Part shown: one piece after another, positions 43,335 through 53,489 of the stretch | Position numbering within the stretch: position 1 is the stretch's first letter | Layout of the letters: each line of letters starts with the position of its first letter | From: Phoenix dactylifera | Lineage: Eukaryota; Streptophyta; Magnoliopsida; Arecales; Arecaceae | DNA: 64,000 bases | Assembly (NCBI RefSeq): GCF_009389715.1 | Contig: NW_024067986.1 | Location: 248,001 to 312,000, forward strand | Direction of reading: 5' to 3' | Translations under genes and position numbers: made by a program | Notes under the pieces: generated by a model | What the model was told of the DNA's origin: nothing | Database searches by the model: none | Seen by the model: only the letters and a program-made list of their open reading frames with translations

Positions 43335-44769
43335 TTGTTCTTCTTACAATGCAACAACAAAGACATGAAACATTTTGTCAATCATAAGTCATGATTTCAA
43401 CCATATGAATAAAACACCTTGTAAAGCATATTAGAAAAACAATGAGATATTAGACAAGGCATGCAATAAGAGGCAATTATTTGATAGAACTATAAGCATT
43501 TTCACCAGCTTGCACAGTTCTTAAATGGATCTCAGGCTTTACTGGTTTCGTCTATGTTCTTGACCATTTTTAGGCTAGTCTTAGAAGACCCATGTACTCT
43601 TTATTGTATACTTTCTCTGTATTTGGTCAAGCTAGTCTTCTTAATAGAACTCTATGTCTAATGAATGTCAATTATTTGATAGAATCAAGGATTTGATGGA
43701 TGGCTATTATGATACTAAATAAAGAAATTGCCATTACCATGTATAAACTTACTCTTCCCATTCCTACCTAGGTAGCAGCATTTTTGCCATGATCTCAGGA
43801 AAAATTTGCCTACGTACCATGATCTCCTTTCTTTTTAAATTTCAACTTCCAGATCTTGTAGGACTCTCTTTCTATTGGAAATAAGATCAGATTAATAGGA
43901 ACATTTATTACCTTATTTATCTCCAGTATCTCGATTTTATATTGTAAATCCATTAGCACCTACAGGTTCTTTCCTTTTAGCTCTCAGAACATGCTCATAT
44001 GATTCTGTAATAAATATGAAAATTGATTATTTCTAAAGGAATAAAAGTAATAGCGCACCGAGATTTCTCTTAAAAAAATTGTGAGATTGTTTGGAAATTC
44101 CCAATGCTCGGATCATGAAGACTAAAGTTTGAATCATGTAATGGTTACGTTGTATGCACATTATTTGTCAGATTAATAAGGTCCAGGGGGCATGTCTCGT
44201 AATTACGATCGAGATGAATGAGAGGGATGGCATCAGTAAACTATTTCACTAAATTAGAAAACCTGTGCCTAACTGCACTATAAACCTGTGCCTAACTGCA
44301 CTTTGTTGCTTGCACTAACTACGCTCAGGCCAAAACATATTACATTGTCAAGTTCCCAATATTAGCCAAATACGATGTTGAGTACCCAATATCTTCTTGG
44401 CAATATTGGAAGTATTAGTAACAATAGTATGCACCACTAAAATGACAATAAGGTGTAAGATCTTTTAATTAAAACATGCTTCAATATTCATCAAATGTCC
44501 ATTCTTGGAATCACTGGCAGTGAATTTTGTTGAAGAATGACAATGTAAGTAGTAATTTGGACTTTAAGTCAAAAGTATAAGCATAAAATATTTTGGCTAA
44601 TTAAGAATAAAAAGGAGTATTCTTACTTCTTAAAGCTTCAAAGTGCAATGGAGATTGCAAATTTCTGAGCCACTAGGTGATAGTACCTGACAGAAAATGA
44701 TCCAATCATAAGTTAGAAGGCAACAATAATATTACCAAACTCCATTAAAATTCTAAATACAAATCTATC
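43335..44769. other. Non-coding right interior of Harbinger
   Basis: No coding sequence was recognised. It should hold the promoter of the minus-strand Myb-like gene, but no clear TATA position could be fixed. Confidence 0.4.
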
Positions 44770-45330
44770 TTTATCTCTGTAACAGAGAGAGGAAAAACTT
44801 GGTCCACCCGAAGAGAGAGGAAAAATTTGGTCCACCCGAACCACAGAGGGAAATCTCTCTCTCTGTAACAGAGATTTCTCTCTCTGTTCTCTCTCTCTCC
44901 CTTTGTAACAGAGCTCGCCGTCCACCAGAACTCCCTCCCTGCAACAGAGAGAGGATCTCGCGGTCCACCGTGGACCGCGAGATCATTAAGCGTACAGAGA
45001 GAGGATCTCTCTGTGTTATAGAGAGAGATTCTCTCTCTCTGTAACAGAGAGAGATCCTCTCTCTCTGTAACAGAGAGAGATCCTCTCTCTGTAAGGGGAG
45101 GCACCGTGGACCATGGTGGTGCGGTCCACGGTGTCGCGGCTTGAGCATGGACCGAGGATCTCTCTGTAACAGAGAGAGATCCTCCCTCTGTAACATGCGA
45201 TCATGGTCACCCGTGGACCGCGAGAGAGGAGGCATCGTGGACCGCAATGCTGCGGTCCACGGTGTCGCGGCTATAGCCTGGACGCGATGCCGTGGTCCAG
45301 GGGTGGTTCTTCGTGGTCCATGCTCGAGGA
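44770..45330. repeat. Palindrome-rich subterminal region of Harbinger
   Basis: About eight copies of the near-palindrome CTCTCTGTAACAGAGAG (for example near 44780, 44857, 45036, 45064 and 45164) are mixed with GCGGTCCACGGTG words. At 44954-44984 a perfect inverted repeat has 15-bp arms (GATCTCGCGGTCCAC) around one base. Confidence 0.9.
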
Positions 45331-45759
45331 GGACTGGCCGCGAGGTTGATGATTAAAAAAAAAAAAAAACAATACATTGATTTTGGAAGGTGCAGAGAAG
45401 GATTAATTTTTTTTTATTCTAAAATGTAGTTCAAGGGATGCATACAAAAATTGAAAAAAAAATACCTTCTCTTACGGAAAGGAGTCTGACGGCTAGGGTT
45501 CTTGGCTCAAGCAGATTTTTTAGGTTTATAAAGGGGCAAGCTATGTAATTATTATATTTTAATGTGGGCATTTTTGTCAAAAATAGAGCTTTCCGAAAAA
45601 GCTGAAACAGCTTCCTCCCAAAAGCTCCAAATTGGAGCTTCTGCCAAAAAGCTGTTTTCAGCTTCCCGCAAAAGCTGAAACAGCTTCTTGGAAATTTTAC
45701 CAAACGCACTTTTTTCCCTAAAAGTACTTTTGGAGGGCCAGAAAGTGCTTTTTGGCCCT

Positions 45760-45783
45760 CCAAAAGCTCCCCCAAACAGGGCC
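45760..45783 (-). repeat. Right terminal inverted repeat of Harbinger
   Basis: On the minus strand it reads GGCCCTGTTTGGGGGAGCTT, matching the left end apart from a one-base length difference in the G run. AAAGCTG words fill the adjoining 200 bp. Confidence 0.9.
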
Positions 45784-45786
45784 TAA

Positions 45787-46128
45787 GTGCACAGCTGTAA
45801 GAATATTCAATACTTTTTTTGGCTCCTCTAAATCTTGAATATGCTGATCATTATTTTTGTCCACATTGATTTGGAGAAGATATCCACTTTCTCTGCTAAG
45901 AGTTTCTAGTTGTATCACACTGTCTTCCTGTTCATGATCTCCTAAAAATCTTCCTCAATCGTATAATACTTGATGCAAGACTTTTAATAGATATAATTCG
46001 TGCTATTCAATTTTTCGATCCTAATGAGAGACATGATAGTACACACTAACATTGATGTATAGTGAACTACTAGAAGCTCTTTAACTATATCGAGCTACGA
46101 ATATACGAATCACTAGTCATAAAGGATA
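45787..46128. other. Flank of Harbinger with a protein-like minus-strand frame
   Basis: The minus strand from 45918 reads IQLETLSRESGYLLQINVD before it enters the transposon. It may be a fragment of an unknown coding sequence that Harbinger interrupted, but there is no recognisable domain. Confidence 0.25.
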
Positions 46129-46560
46129 TAGCTCTAATACCATATAGAATTGCATACTTTTTGATATAAATCGACATGTTGGTCCTAGATCCAAAACAAG
46201 GATAAATTAAATGAACCAACAACAATAGAAGAAAAATATAAAAATATTAGAGAGAGGAGAAAGAATTTTTTATTCAAAGAAAATATTTGAAAACCAAAAT
46301 ATAGATTCCCTCTAATACACCTCACACAAGAAATTTTCCTCAACAAAAAGCCTCACATTACTATCCCCTTACAAAAGTTGAATTAAAAAAAGCTGACATC
46401 CAAGAGTCTTCCCATTGTAGTTTGATTGTCTATTGAACCTAAGGCTCAACCTAACTAACATGAACCAATATGATCATTAGTTAGAATTATTTAATTAATA
46501 TCTTGGGAGTTCATGATGCTTTTAACATAATCCTCTATAACAAGTTAGAAGAAACTTTGA
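46129..46560 (-). repeat. Diverged repeat, copia-like LTR end (pair with 54270-54640)
   Basis: The minus strand reads TTCTATATGGTATTAGAGC at its end, resembling a copia initiator-Met primer site (TGGTATCAGAGC) after an LTR. A similar junction and similar interior words (CCTAAGGCTCAAC, TTTATTCAAA) recur at 54270-54640. Confidence 0.5.
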
Positions 46561-46924
46561 AACTAGATTGTGTTTTTGAAAGGCACTGGATGCAATTTTT
46601 ATTGTACCACAAAAAGTTACAATCCACCAAAGTTTTTTGTATCTTTGCCCTTGAAATGCTGTAACAGCACAGGTCCTTACTCAAAAAAGCTAGTCGAAAT
46701 ATATTATTTGGTTCTTTGGCCCCATATAAATATTCAAAATTTACCAAATGCATAGCCGATGAGAGAGTAAATACATGATCGCATAGATCCTTACATACTT
46801 CCCCCCATTTAAGCTAACAACCTTACCAAGCTAAAAGTCCAAATCTATTCACAAGTACGACAAATCCAATCACAAACACCACTATCAACTCATGGCCAAC
46901 TCAAATGGGCAGAAGTTGAACTGT

Positions 46925-47910
46925 TAAGAGGGCAGGAATACTATTGGCCGATCTTGCGAAAGAACGTGGTCAGTTCATCAAGTGGTGTGACCGATGTCAA
47001 CGCCATTCAAATACCCAACAATGACCAGCGGTGCCACTGACGCCGATCAACGCCCCTTGCCTGTTCGCGCAATGGGGGACCAACATCCTTAAACTTTTTT
47101 TGGTGGCAACTGGGCAGCACAAGTTCCTCTTTGTAACGGTAGACTACTTCACCAAATAGGCAGAAGCTGAACTAGTGGCTCGGACTACCTAGGTGAAAGC
47201 ACGAGACTTCATCTGGCAGACCATTATTTGCAGGTTCGGGCTCTCCTGGGCAATCATCACAGATAACGGGCGTTGGTTCGACAATGCTAAATTCAAAAAG
47301 TAATGTACCGAGCTCGGAATCAACCACCGATTTACTTTGGTGGCGCACCCCCAGTTTAATGGAGAGGCCGAAGTGACTAACCGAACAACCCTACAGGAAC
47401 TAAAGGTGAGGCTGGATCGAGCGAAAGGGTTATGGGCTGAAGAGCTCTACAATGTTTTGTTGGCATATCGAACAACGTCTCAAGTTCATACTAGGGAGAT
47501 GCCCTTTAACCTTGCCATTGGAACAAAGGCAATAATCACACTTGAGATCGGACTTTCATCGTTTCGGATAGAAAGTTTTGACGACTAGACAAATTTAGAT
47601 CAGCTCCGGGTCAACCTCGACATATTGGAAGAAACTAGAGAATGAGCTCAAATCCATGTGGCGGTGTACCGGCAAAAAACAGCTCAGTACTACAACTCAA
47701 GGCTCAAAGGCAAGCTATTCCAACCTAGTGATCTCGTCTTAAGAAAGACTGAAGCGTTCCAACCAGGAGAGCTTGAAAAGTTGAGCCCAAATTGGGAAGA
47801 CCCATACTGAATAGCCGAAGCTATGCGATCGGGAGCGTATAGACTAGAGCAGCTCAACAGCATTCTGATCCCATAGACTTCGAACTCGACAACCTTTACA
47901 TCTATTATCA
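46925..47910 (+). pseudogene. gypsy integrase core and C-terminus
   Basis: In one main frame, with several stops, the plus strand encodes a zinc-finger end (CDRCQRHSN-like, near 46990) and FVTVDYFTK around the first Asp. AIITDNGRWFD holds the second Asp and NRTTLQELKVRLDRAKGLW lies after the position of the Glu. An open stretch follows (47337-47588: VAHPQFNGEAEVTNRT to EIGLSSFRIESFDD). The C-terminal domain continues to 47910 with LRKTEAFQPGELEKLSPNW. An intact enzyme would insert element cDNA. Stops at about 47160, 47190, 47300, 47588 and 47810 make this copy inactive. Confidence 0.83.
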
Positions 47911-48029
47911 GTAAGGTTCATTGTAGTCTAAGCTTATTTCTAATAAAAATCCACTTATTCTCTTTGTCTTTGAAATCGGATGACTATTGCAACTGTACTC
48001 GACTTGGGACACCCCGGGAATGCTTAAGC

Positions 48030-48700
48030 CCCACCAAAGGAGACACCCCAGGGACGCCAGGGGCCTTCTTAAGACCGAGCCTATTCAAAATTCTTCTAGG
48101 CTCATAGTCCAGAGATGAACAACTAAGGGGCCACCCGGAGCTGACTCGAAACTTTTTTCAACCGAGCCCACTCGAAATTTCTCTAGGACCATAGTCTAGA
48201 GATGAACAACAAAGGAGACAACCCATGCCGACCAAGGACCTCCTCAAGCCGAGTTCATTTAGAATCTCTCTCTTGCTCCATATATGACCAACAAAAGAGA
48301 CACCCTAAGCCAACCTAGGACCTTCTCAAGTCAAGCTCACTCAGAATCTCTCCAGAGCAAAACTCCATAGATGACCAACAAAGGGGACACCCTTGGCTGA
48401 CCTGGGACCTCTTGAAGCCGAACTCACTCAGAATCCCTCTGGAGCAAGACTCTAGAAATGACCAATAAAGGAGACACCCCAGGATGACCTGGGACGTCCT
48501 CAAGCCGAGCTCACTCGGAATCCCTCTAAAGCAAGACTCCAGGTATGACCAACAAAAAAGACAATCCAGGCCGACCTGAAACCTCCTCAAGCCGAGCTCA
48601 CTCAGAATTCCTTTGAAACCTAAGTCCGGAGAATATCAATAGAGGAGACAATCTGAGCCGACCTGGGACCTCCTCAAGCTGAGTTAACTCCCAATTTCTT
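48030..48700. repeat. 87-bp tandem array, about 7.5 copies
   Basis: GATGACCAACAAA-type words start at 48114, 48201, 48283, 48370, 48457, 48544 and 48631, giving periods of 87, 82, 87, 87, 87 and 87. Since 87 is a multiple of three, a minus-strand frame stays open across three units (48315-48590). It is a by-product of the repeat, not a gene. Confidence 0.9.
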
Positions 48701-49133
48701 GGGAGCTGAACTCCAGGAAGATTGACTGAGAAGCTGAGCTCTACACCGCTCCTTCCTAGATGAAATTAAACGTAAGGGAAAGAGTTCAGTGCAACAACCC
48801 GAACTAAAACCAAGAAATGAACAAGTAAGGATAGTCAGGGACTTTGAAAATTTTCTTTACTTTTATTGTCTTTTGGTATATATATTTACCTTATTAGAAG
48901 GCGAGCAAAAAGAGCTACAAGAAAAGATCGAAACTTGGGGCGATGACCTAAACTCAAGTAAAGAAAACAAACAACAAGAACAAAAACTGAAGTCATGTTC
49001 TTTAAAAAATTCTTTACTTTCATTAATTTGAGTTTTTACACTTATCTCAACAAAAGTCGAAAAAGAGAGTACATTAAGCTTTGTTTACCTAAGCAAAAAG
49101 AAGAAAAAACAAAAAAGATGGAAAGGTAGGATT

Positions 49134-49690
49134 TCACTCCTCGCCTTCCCAACCTTCGCCGCTGCCAAGGTTGCCATCGCCACCGCCGATCTCACCCTCC
49201 TCAAGGTCGTCGCCATCTCCATAGCTATTGTTGCCGTTGCTGTTAGCCCCGCCTTCTTCGCGGCCTTCCCCGCCCTCGCCTTTGCCGACGACGTCGTCGT
49301 CGAGGCTGTAGTAGTCCATCCTCGAGACGAGCCATTGAGCTCGAGCTCAGCATTTGTTGAAGCCCTTATTGAAGGCATCGGTCACGTTCTACAAGGTCTC
49401 CCAAGGGTCGTCAAAGCTGAATTGGACTTTTGGATTGACCATCCTGGAAAGTAGGTCTTAGAGGAGCGAGCAGGAGTTGAAGGGCCCTACTCGGAAGCTA
49501 ACAAGCTCGGACTTGACCAAGCCAAGCCACGAGCCTTGGGGGGAGACCAGCGTGGAGATATAGCGGTAGCAGAAGGTTGGGTGAGGACAACCCCTTCCGG
49601 AGGAGCCGATCTCATTGGCGACACAACCTCAACCTCAGGGTCGAGCTCCATAGTCCCCCCAAGGTACCTCAAGAAAGACTTCAAGAACCA
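49134..49690 (-). pseudogene. Antisense ORF remnant of the Tat element, acidic C-terminal part
   Basis: The minus strand encodes protein-like segments in shifting frames: GLAWSSPSLLASE (49487-49684), then VSRMDYYSLDDDVVGKG and a glycine/glutamate-rich acidic tail ending GEGWEGEE (49134). In Tat/Ogre elements an ORF on the strand opposite to gag-pol lies between pol and the 3' LTR and encodes a protein of the plant-transposon type. Position and orientation fit. The role of that protein is unknown. The frameshift between the two segments makes it a remnant. Confidence 0.45.
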
Positions 49691-50084
49691 AAGCCTTAGC
49701 AGAGAAAGGAGAGAGTCGCAGTGTCTAATTTAGATAGTTAAACAAGGAGAGTAGAAATGATGCTAAGAGGTATCTGCTAACTAATTTTTCTTCAAATCTC
49801 TCTCTATCTTTAGCAGAGAAAGGACCTTTTCTTGCGGCTAGGATCTGCCAACCAAGAGATGCTTATCAACTAATAACTAAACCGCAAGTCTGCATTAATG
49901 AACAATTTAATCATCGGAGACTGTTTCTGGAGAAACACAGTTCTGCAACACTCAACAAGACTCAAGAGAATGAACAAGACAAGGCTAAAATCGATAAAAA
50001 TTAAAAAAAAAAAGAATAATCCGTTGCAAAAACAAATATAGAAGAGAACTTTTGATCCAATAGTCCAAATGGACAATCATGTAT

Positions 50085-50160
50085 GGCATCAGATAATAAG
50101 CGGAGTGTAAATCCACACAACCACTTCAGTGTGTAGGATAAGATAATTGCATCAATTGCC
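50085..50160 (-). ncRNA. Box C/D snoRNA candidate guiding 25S rRNA (paralogue 2)
   Basis: The minus strand has stem GGCA/TGCC, a weaker box C TTGATGC (50149-50155) and box D CTGA (50089-50092). The D guide is the complement of AATAAGCGGAG (50095-50105), and D' CTGA (50126-50129) sits next to the complement of TGTGTAGGATA (50130-50140). Guides and stem are conserved with the copy at 50271-50350 while other bases differ, which argues for function. Confidence 0.72.
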
Positions 50161-50270
50161 ATTCCTCCAGAATTCTAAACAAATTTCAAAGCTTGCAATC
50201 TTGCAAAAATGTTAGCATATCGAGTAAAACTAATGAAAACATGACTCAAGAGTGCAGTAGTAAGAAGAGG

Positions 50271-50350
50271 GGCATCAGCTAATAAGCGGAGTTTTAGTCC
50301 ACACAACATTTCGGCGTGTAGGATAAGATTTCACAATCACATCACTTGCC
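50271..50350 (-). ncRNA. Box C/D snoRNA candidate guiding 25S rRNA (paralogue 1)
   Basis: The minus strand has stem GGCA/TGCC, box C GTGATGT (50339-50345) and box D CTGA (50275-50278). The D guide is the complement of AATAAGCGGAG (50281-50291), a near-invariant sequence at the start of 25S rRNA (CAATAAGCGGAGG). A second guide before D' (CCGA, 50311-50314) is complementary to GTGTAGGATA (50316-50325), which also occurs in large-subunit rRNA. Its neighbour at 50085-50160 shares both guides. Confidence 0.75.
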
Positions 50351-50606
50351 AACTTAACAAATTTTTGTTCTTAATACATGAATTTTTTGCTGCAAAAAAT
50401 AGGAATTTCGAGTGGACCATTTGACACCAAAGCAACCGAGTCTTATGCATTGGGCTGGTAAGCCAACCATTTAGCTCTCTGCACCCGTTATATCTCCCCA
50501 GACAAAGAATAAACCATCTGAGAAGAGAGTAAGTGGTGCAATTCCTTTGCTACAAAGCTTATATAACCAAAAAAAAAAAAAAAAAAACTATCACAAGATT
50601 AAAAAG

Positions 50607-50707
50607 TGGTGTCAGTCGATAGCTCAGTAGATGCGTATTTAATCAAAGACACAAAATAGATCTCAGATGTCCAGACATAGAAAATTTTCGGCATCTTCAT
50701 CATACCA
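50607..50707 (-). ncRNA. Box C/D snoRNA candidate guiding 18S rRNA
   Basis: On the minus strand box C ATGATGA (50697-50703) and a terminal CTGA (50612-50615) are closed by TGGT/ACCA. An internal CTGA (50663-50666) acts as D'. The preceding guide is the complement of 50669-50680 (GTCCAGACATAG), which matches the 18S segment around GGTCCAGACATAGCAAGG as I recall it. A second CTGA at 50624-50627 is an alternative terminal D box, so the exact 3' end is uncertain. Confidence 0.65.
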
Positions 50708-50772
50708 TATCAACAAACACTTTATATGAAATTAAATAAGATAAGTTAAGAGAAACAATAAGGAAATACCGA

Positions 50773-50874
50773 TCTCTCAGATGCGTTCCTTGAAACAAGG
50801 AAGGCAGAGATTGCAGACATTCAACATGGCATCAGTTTCTGACCGCCCGTCTGCTTCGAATCTCATCATCGAGA
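50773..50874 (-). ncRNA. U43: Box C/D snoRNA U43 (SNORD43 homologue)
   Basis: On the minus strand a terminal stem TCTC/GAGA encloses box C ATGATGA (50863-50869) and box D CTGA (50777-50780). Inside, GACGGGCGGT (50842-50851) is directly followed by box D' CAGA and AAACTG, as in animal U43. The guide is complementary to the invariant ACCGCCCGTC near the 3' end of 18S rRNA. The base five positions from D' pairs with a C, consistent with 2'-O-methylation of that cytidine (C1703 in human 18S, as recalled). Expected partners are fibrillarin, NOP56/58 and 15.5K. Confidence 0.85.
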
Positions 50875-51010
50875 GTTCAAAAGATTAGAAGGAGAAGAAG
50901 AAGAAGAAAGAGAAATAGATACACAAAAGAAGAATAGAGATTTTTGATGAAGAAAAAGAGCCACAGGAAGAACGAGAGGGAGAGGAATGGGAGGCTGCAA
51001 CGTCCGGCAG

Positions 51011-51150
51011 GGGTTTAAAAAGGGCTTCCCCCTTTGAGCCCTAAAACACGAACAAGGGTTTCGATGCAAGGGTATCCAGCCGCATTCTGAAGACCAGAAG
51101 CACTGGGCTGTAGTATGATGCTCCAAATTTTTGGGCTCAAAACGGGCCAG
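51011..51150 (-). promoter_or_regulatory. Promoter region of the snoRNA cluster
   Basis: A TATA-like TTTTTAAACCC on the minus strand (51011-51021) lies about 140 bp upstream of U43. TGGGCT words at 51104 and 51132 and GGGCC at 51144 resemble site II elements. GCCCTAAAA (51038-51046) resembles a telo-box. These motifs are common in promoters of plant ribosome-biogenesis genes. A pyrimidine-rich leader (TTCTTCTTCTTC on the minus strand, about 50890-50920) follows. Confidence 0.55.
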
Positions 51151-51159
51151 ATTGTATTG

Positions 51160-53228
51160 CCTTATCGACACCCAAAGGCGCACATGATCCTTCTCCCCTT
51201 GGGCAGAAGTCAATTTTGATTTTTTTTTTAATTTCCAAATTTTGTTGGGTAGGGTTGGTTTTAGTTTAGCTTTTTATTTTATTTTTTTAAAAAGTTTTAC
51301 ACTTCTAAATAACCTATACTAAAATATTTCAAGCAAAATAATTTTTAAATTGTAAAATAAATAATTGGTAATTGTATTGTTAGCGATATATGAAAGCTTA
51401 AAAATAATAGGATAAGACATTGTGAATAAAAATAGTTACAAGAAAAATCATTCAAGAAGGTTCCGTCTAGTTACTTATGAGACAAGATCATACACTGCAC
51501 ATATTGGGAAGCTAGTTTTGCCTTTCTGTAGATATCATTCTGTCTCTGTAGCATATATTGCTTGACGAATAAAATTGATATGTTTATGTTAACTGTCTTA
51601 ATAAAAAAAATAAAGACTCAATTCGAGCCATTTATGATATTTTTTATTATATTTGACATACTACTTGAAAAATTGGATCGACCAGTAACTTGGAAAAAAA
51701 GTTTGGTCAAGGATAAATCAACCGTTGGATCAATCTAAGTCAACCCATTCCATCTAATATATTAATTATTAATTACTTATATGTAAAATATTAAAATCAT
51801 AAATATATATAGATTTTTTAGAAAAATATGAAATAAAATATGCATGCTTTGTTGAAATAGTTTTAGGTTGTTTAACAAATGAATTTTGGAAAATTGATAT
51901 TTCATGCAATGTAAAAGGGAGCCTTCTCAAGTTTTTCATAAAACTTGTCTTACATAAATTAGAATTTGTTAGTGTCATTTTTAGAAATACTTAGTTGCTC
52001 ATAGACAACTCATAGACTCTAAAAGTCTTAGGATTCCTCTTCTTCTCAATCTCTTATAGAGTAAAATTGGACCTTTTTAGGCAAACCATAATGTTCAGTG
52101 AAACACCATAAAACTGCAGTCCTATTGCAAAATATCAAACAGAAGATTAGTAGGAAGTAGAGGGAAGAGGCTTTTGGCATTTGATGAGAGAAGGTATGAG
52201 AGTAAGGAGGGGAGGCCTCTTGCGGCGAAGAGTGGTGGGAGATGACGCTACCACCGTCATTGGCAAGGGAGTTCGGGAAGAGGAGGGCATTGGGAGTGTG
52301 AGAATTAGACTTTCATTTTGATGTGAGAAACTTTGAAAATAAAGAGTGGGAAGAGGGATAGCGGACTGCATCGTTACAGTTATCAGATTGTTACTATCCT
52401 GATTGTGTGGGGCTGGAGGCGGAGAGGAGAGTTAGGGTGGCTAGTGGGGAAGGAGAAGGAAGGACAGGTGGGGGGAGGGAGAGAGAGAAAGAAAAAGGGG
52501 GAGAGAAGGGACAAATTATTGGTGATTGTTGGCCTGCTACCATGATCTAGTAAGCATGGTGGAGTAAGAGGGGTTGAGAGAGAGGAGAGAGTAAGCAAGA
52601 CCTACTTGTTGATGCCTGCCGACATACCACAAGGTTTGGCGAGGGTGAGTAAGGCGAGGGAAGAGGAAAAGAGAGGGTTCTGTTGCTGCTATCTTTTGCC
52701 TATCACCAAGCTTCAAGGTGAGCACGATGAAGGGAGAGAAAGAGAGAAAGCAAGGGAGTGGCTACTTGCCATCGGCCATCCTTGAGGATCTACCAAGGAA
52801 AAGGGGGATGGGAAGAGAAAGTGAGGGAGAAGAGAGGATAAGAGAGTGGGTTCAAGCCTTAGTTCGAGGTGTGATGTTTATTGAAGCAAGGTTCTTGTTG
52901 CTTACCATCAACCATCCAAAAATTCATGTCGACGCTAGAGAGAAGAGTCTTGTTCAAAGAGGAAAGAGGCAAAGAGAAGTGACAAACAGAAAGTATTCAA
53001 TCAAATGCTAATTACCTAATATGATAAAGTTTTATTCGGTTTGAAACTGGCTGATTCACTTGAACCCAAATGATTTGAACAAGCCGTTGGTTCAATGGCG
53101 GTCTAAAACAAATATTATAAAATGCACCGATTTTTATGACAATCCAGATTTAGGTGGTTATCTAGGCCAGATGCCAATCGGTTGACAATTCTACCGGTTC
53201 AACCCGATTGGTCTAGTTTTTAAAACAT
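51160..53228. other. Intergenic DNA with decayed repeats
   Basis: No gene was recognised. Segments near 51664-51740 and 53030-53215 share words such as GGTTCAACC/GGTCTAGTTTTTAAAA and may be ends of an old non-autonomous transposon. Open frames at 52333-53011 are purine-rich low-complexity sequence. Confidence 0.3.
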
Positions 53229-53447
53229 TGCACAACGATGGGACTTGAGTCTCTCCATATTGAAAGAGAGTTTGTAGATGCTTATATAAAAAGATAAGTA
53301 CAAAATGAAATTGCTCGTGCAATCTACATGTGGTTAAAATGAAAACACAATGACCAGATAGTTTACAATAAGTAAGCTTTTTCACAACAAAAAAAAGTTG
53401 CAAGCATGGGACACGCTGTTGGGATAAACTTTGACTAGGTTAATACG
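53229..53447 (-). repeat. 3' LTR of the deleted copia element
   Basis: It shares with 54945-55165 the words GATGGGACTTGAGTCTCTCC (one to two changes), TTATATAAAAAGATAAG and GGATAAACTTTGACTAGGT. Confidence 0.7.
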
Positions 53448-53489
53448 CTCTTGCAAGTCAATGGGCCAACTCATGAACCAGGAGCTTGG

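Larger units (their letters stand above)
39166..45783 (-). mobile_element. Complete PIF/Harbinger DNA transposon (6618 bp)
   Basis: Terminal inverted repeats start GGCCCTGTTTGGGG at both ends, with more diverged subterminal homology. The flanking TAA (39163-39165 and 45784-45786) is the 3-bp target duplication typical of this superfamily. Inside are a spliced DDE transposase and a spliced Myb/SANT-like gene, both minus strand and both open. It has everything an autonomous Harbinger element needs. Confidence 0.93.
46900..49740 (+). mobile_element. Tat-type gypsy relic: integrase, 87-bp array, antisense ORF remnant
   Basis: Plus-strand integrase codons (46925-47910) are followed by a tandem array and then, on the opposite strand, an acidic ORF remnant. 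This order of pol, repeats and antisense ORF before the 3' LTR is known in the Tat/Ogre branch. The 5' half and both LTRs are not recognised. Confidence 0.7.
49860..50985 (-). ncRNA. snoRNA cluster precursor transcript (polycistronic)
   Basis: Four box C/D snoRNA candidates lie in tandem on the minus strand at 50773-50874, 50607-50707, 50271-50350 and 50085-50160, downstream of a promoter-like region (51011-51150). No conserved protein frame runs through the unit. Plant snoRNAs are commonly made from such polycistronic non-coding precursors and released by nucleases. Transcript start (about 50985) and 3' end (about 49860) are estimates. Confidence 0.6.

Noticed and set aside
44713-45247. Minus-strand frames rich in Arg/Glu/Ser/Leu
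   Set aside because: They arise from the CTCTCTGTAACAGAGAG repeats.
52333-53011. Purine-rich open frames
   Set aside because: Low-complexity Arg/Glu/Gly/Lys composition, with no domain and no conserved motif.
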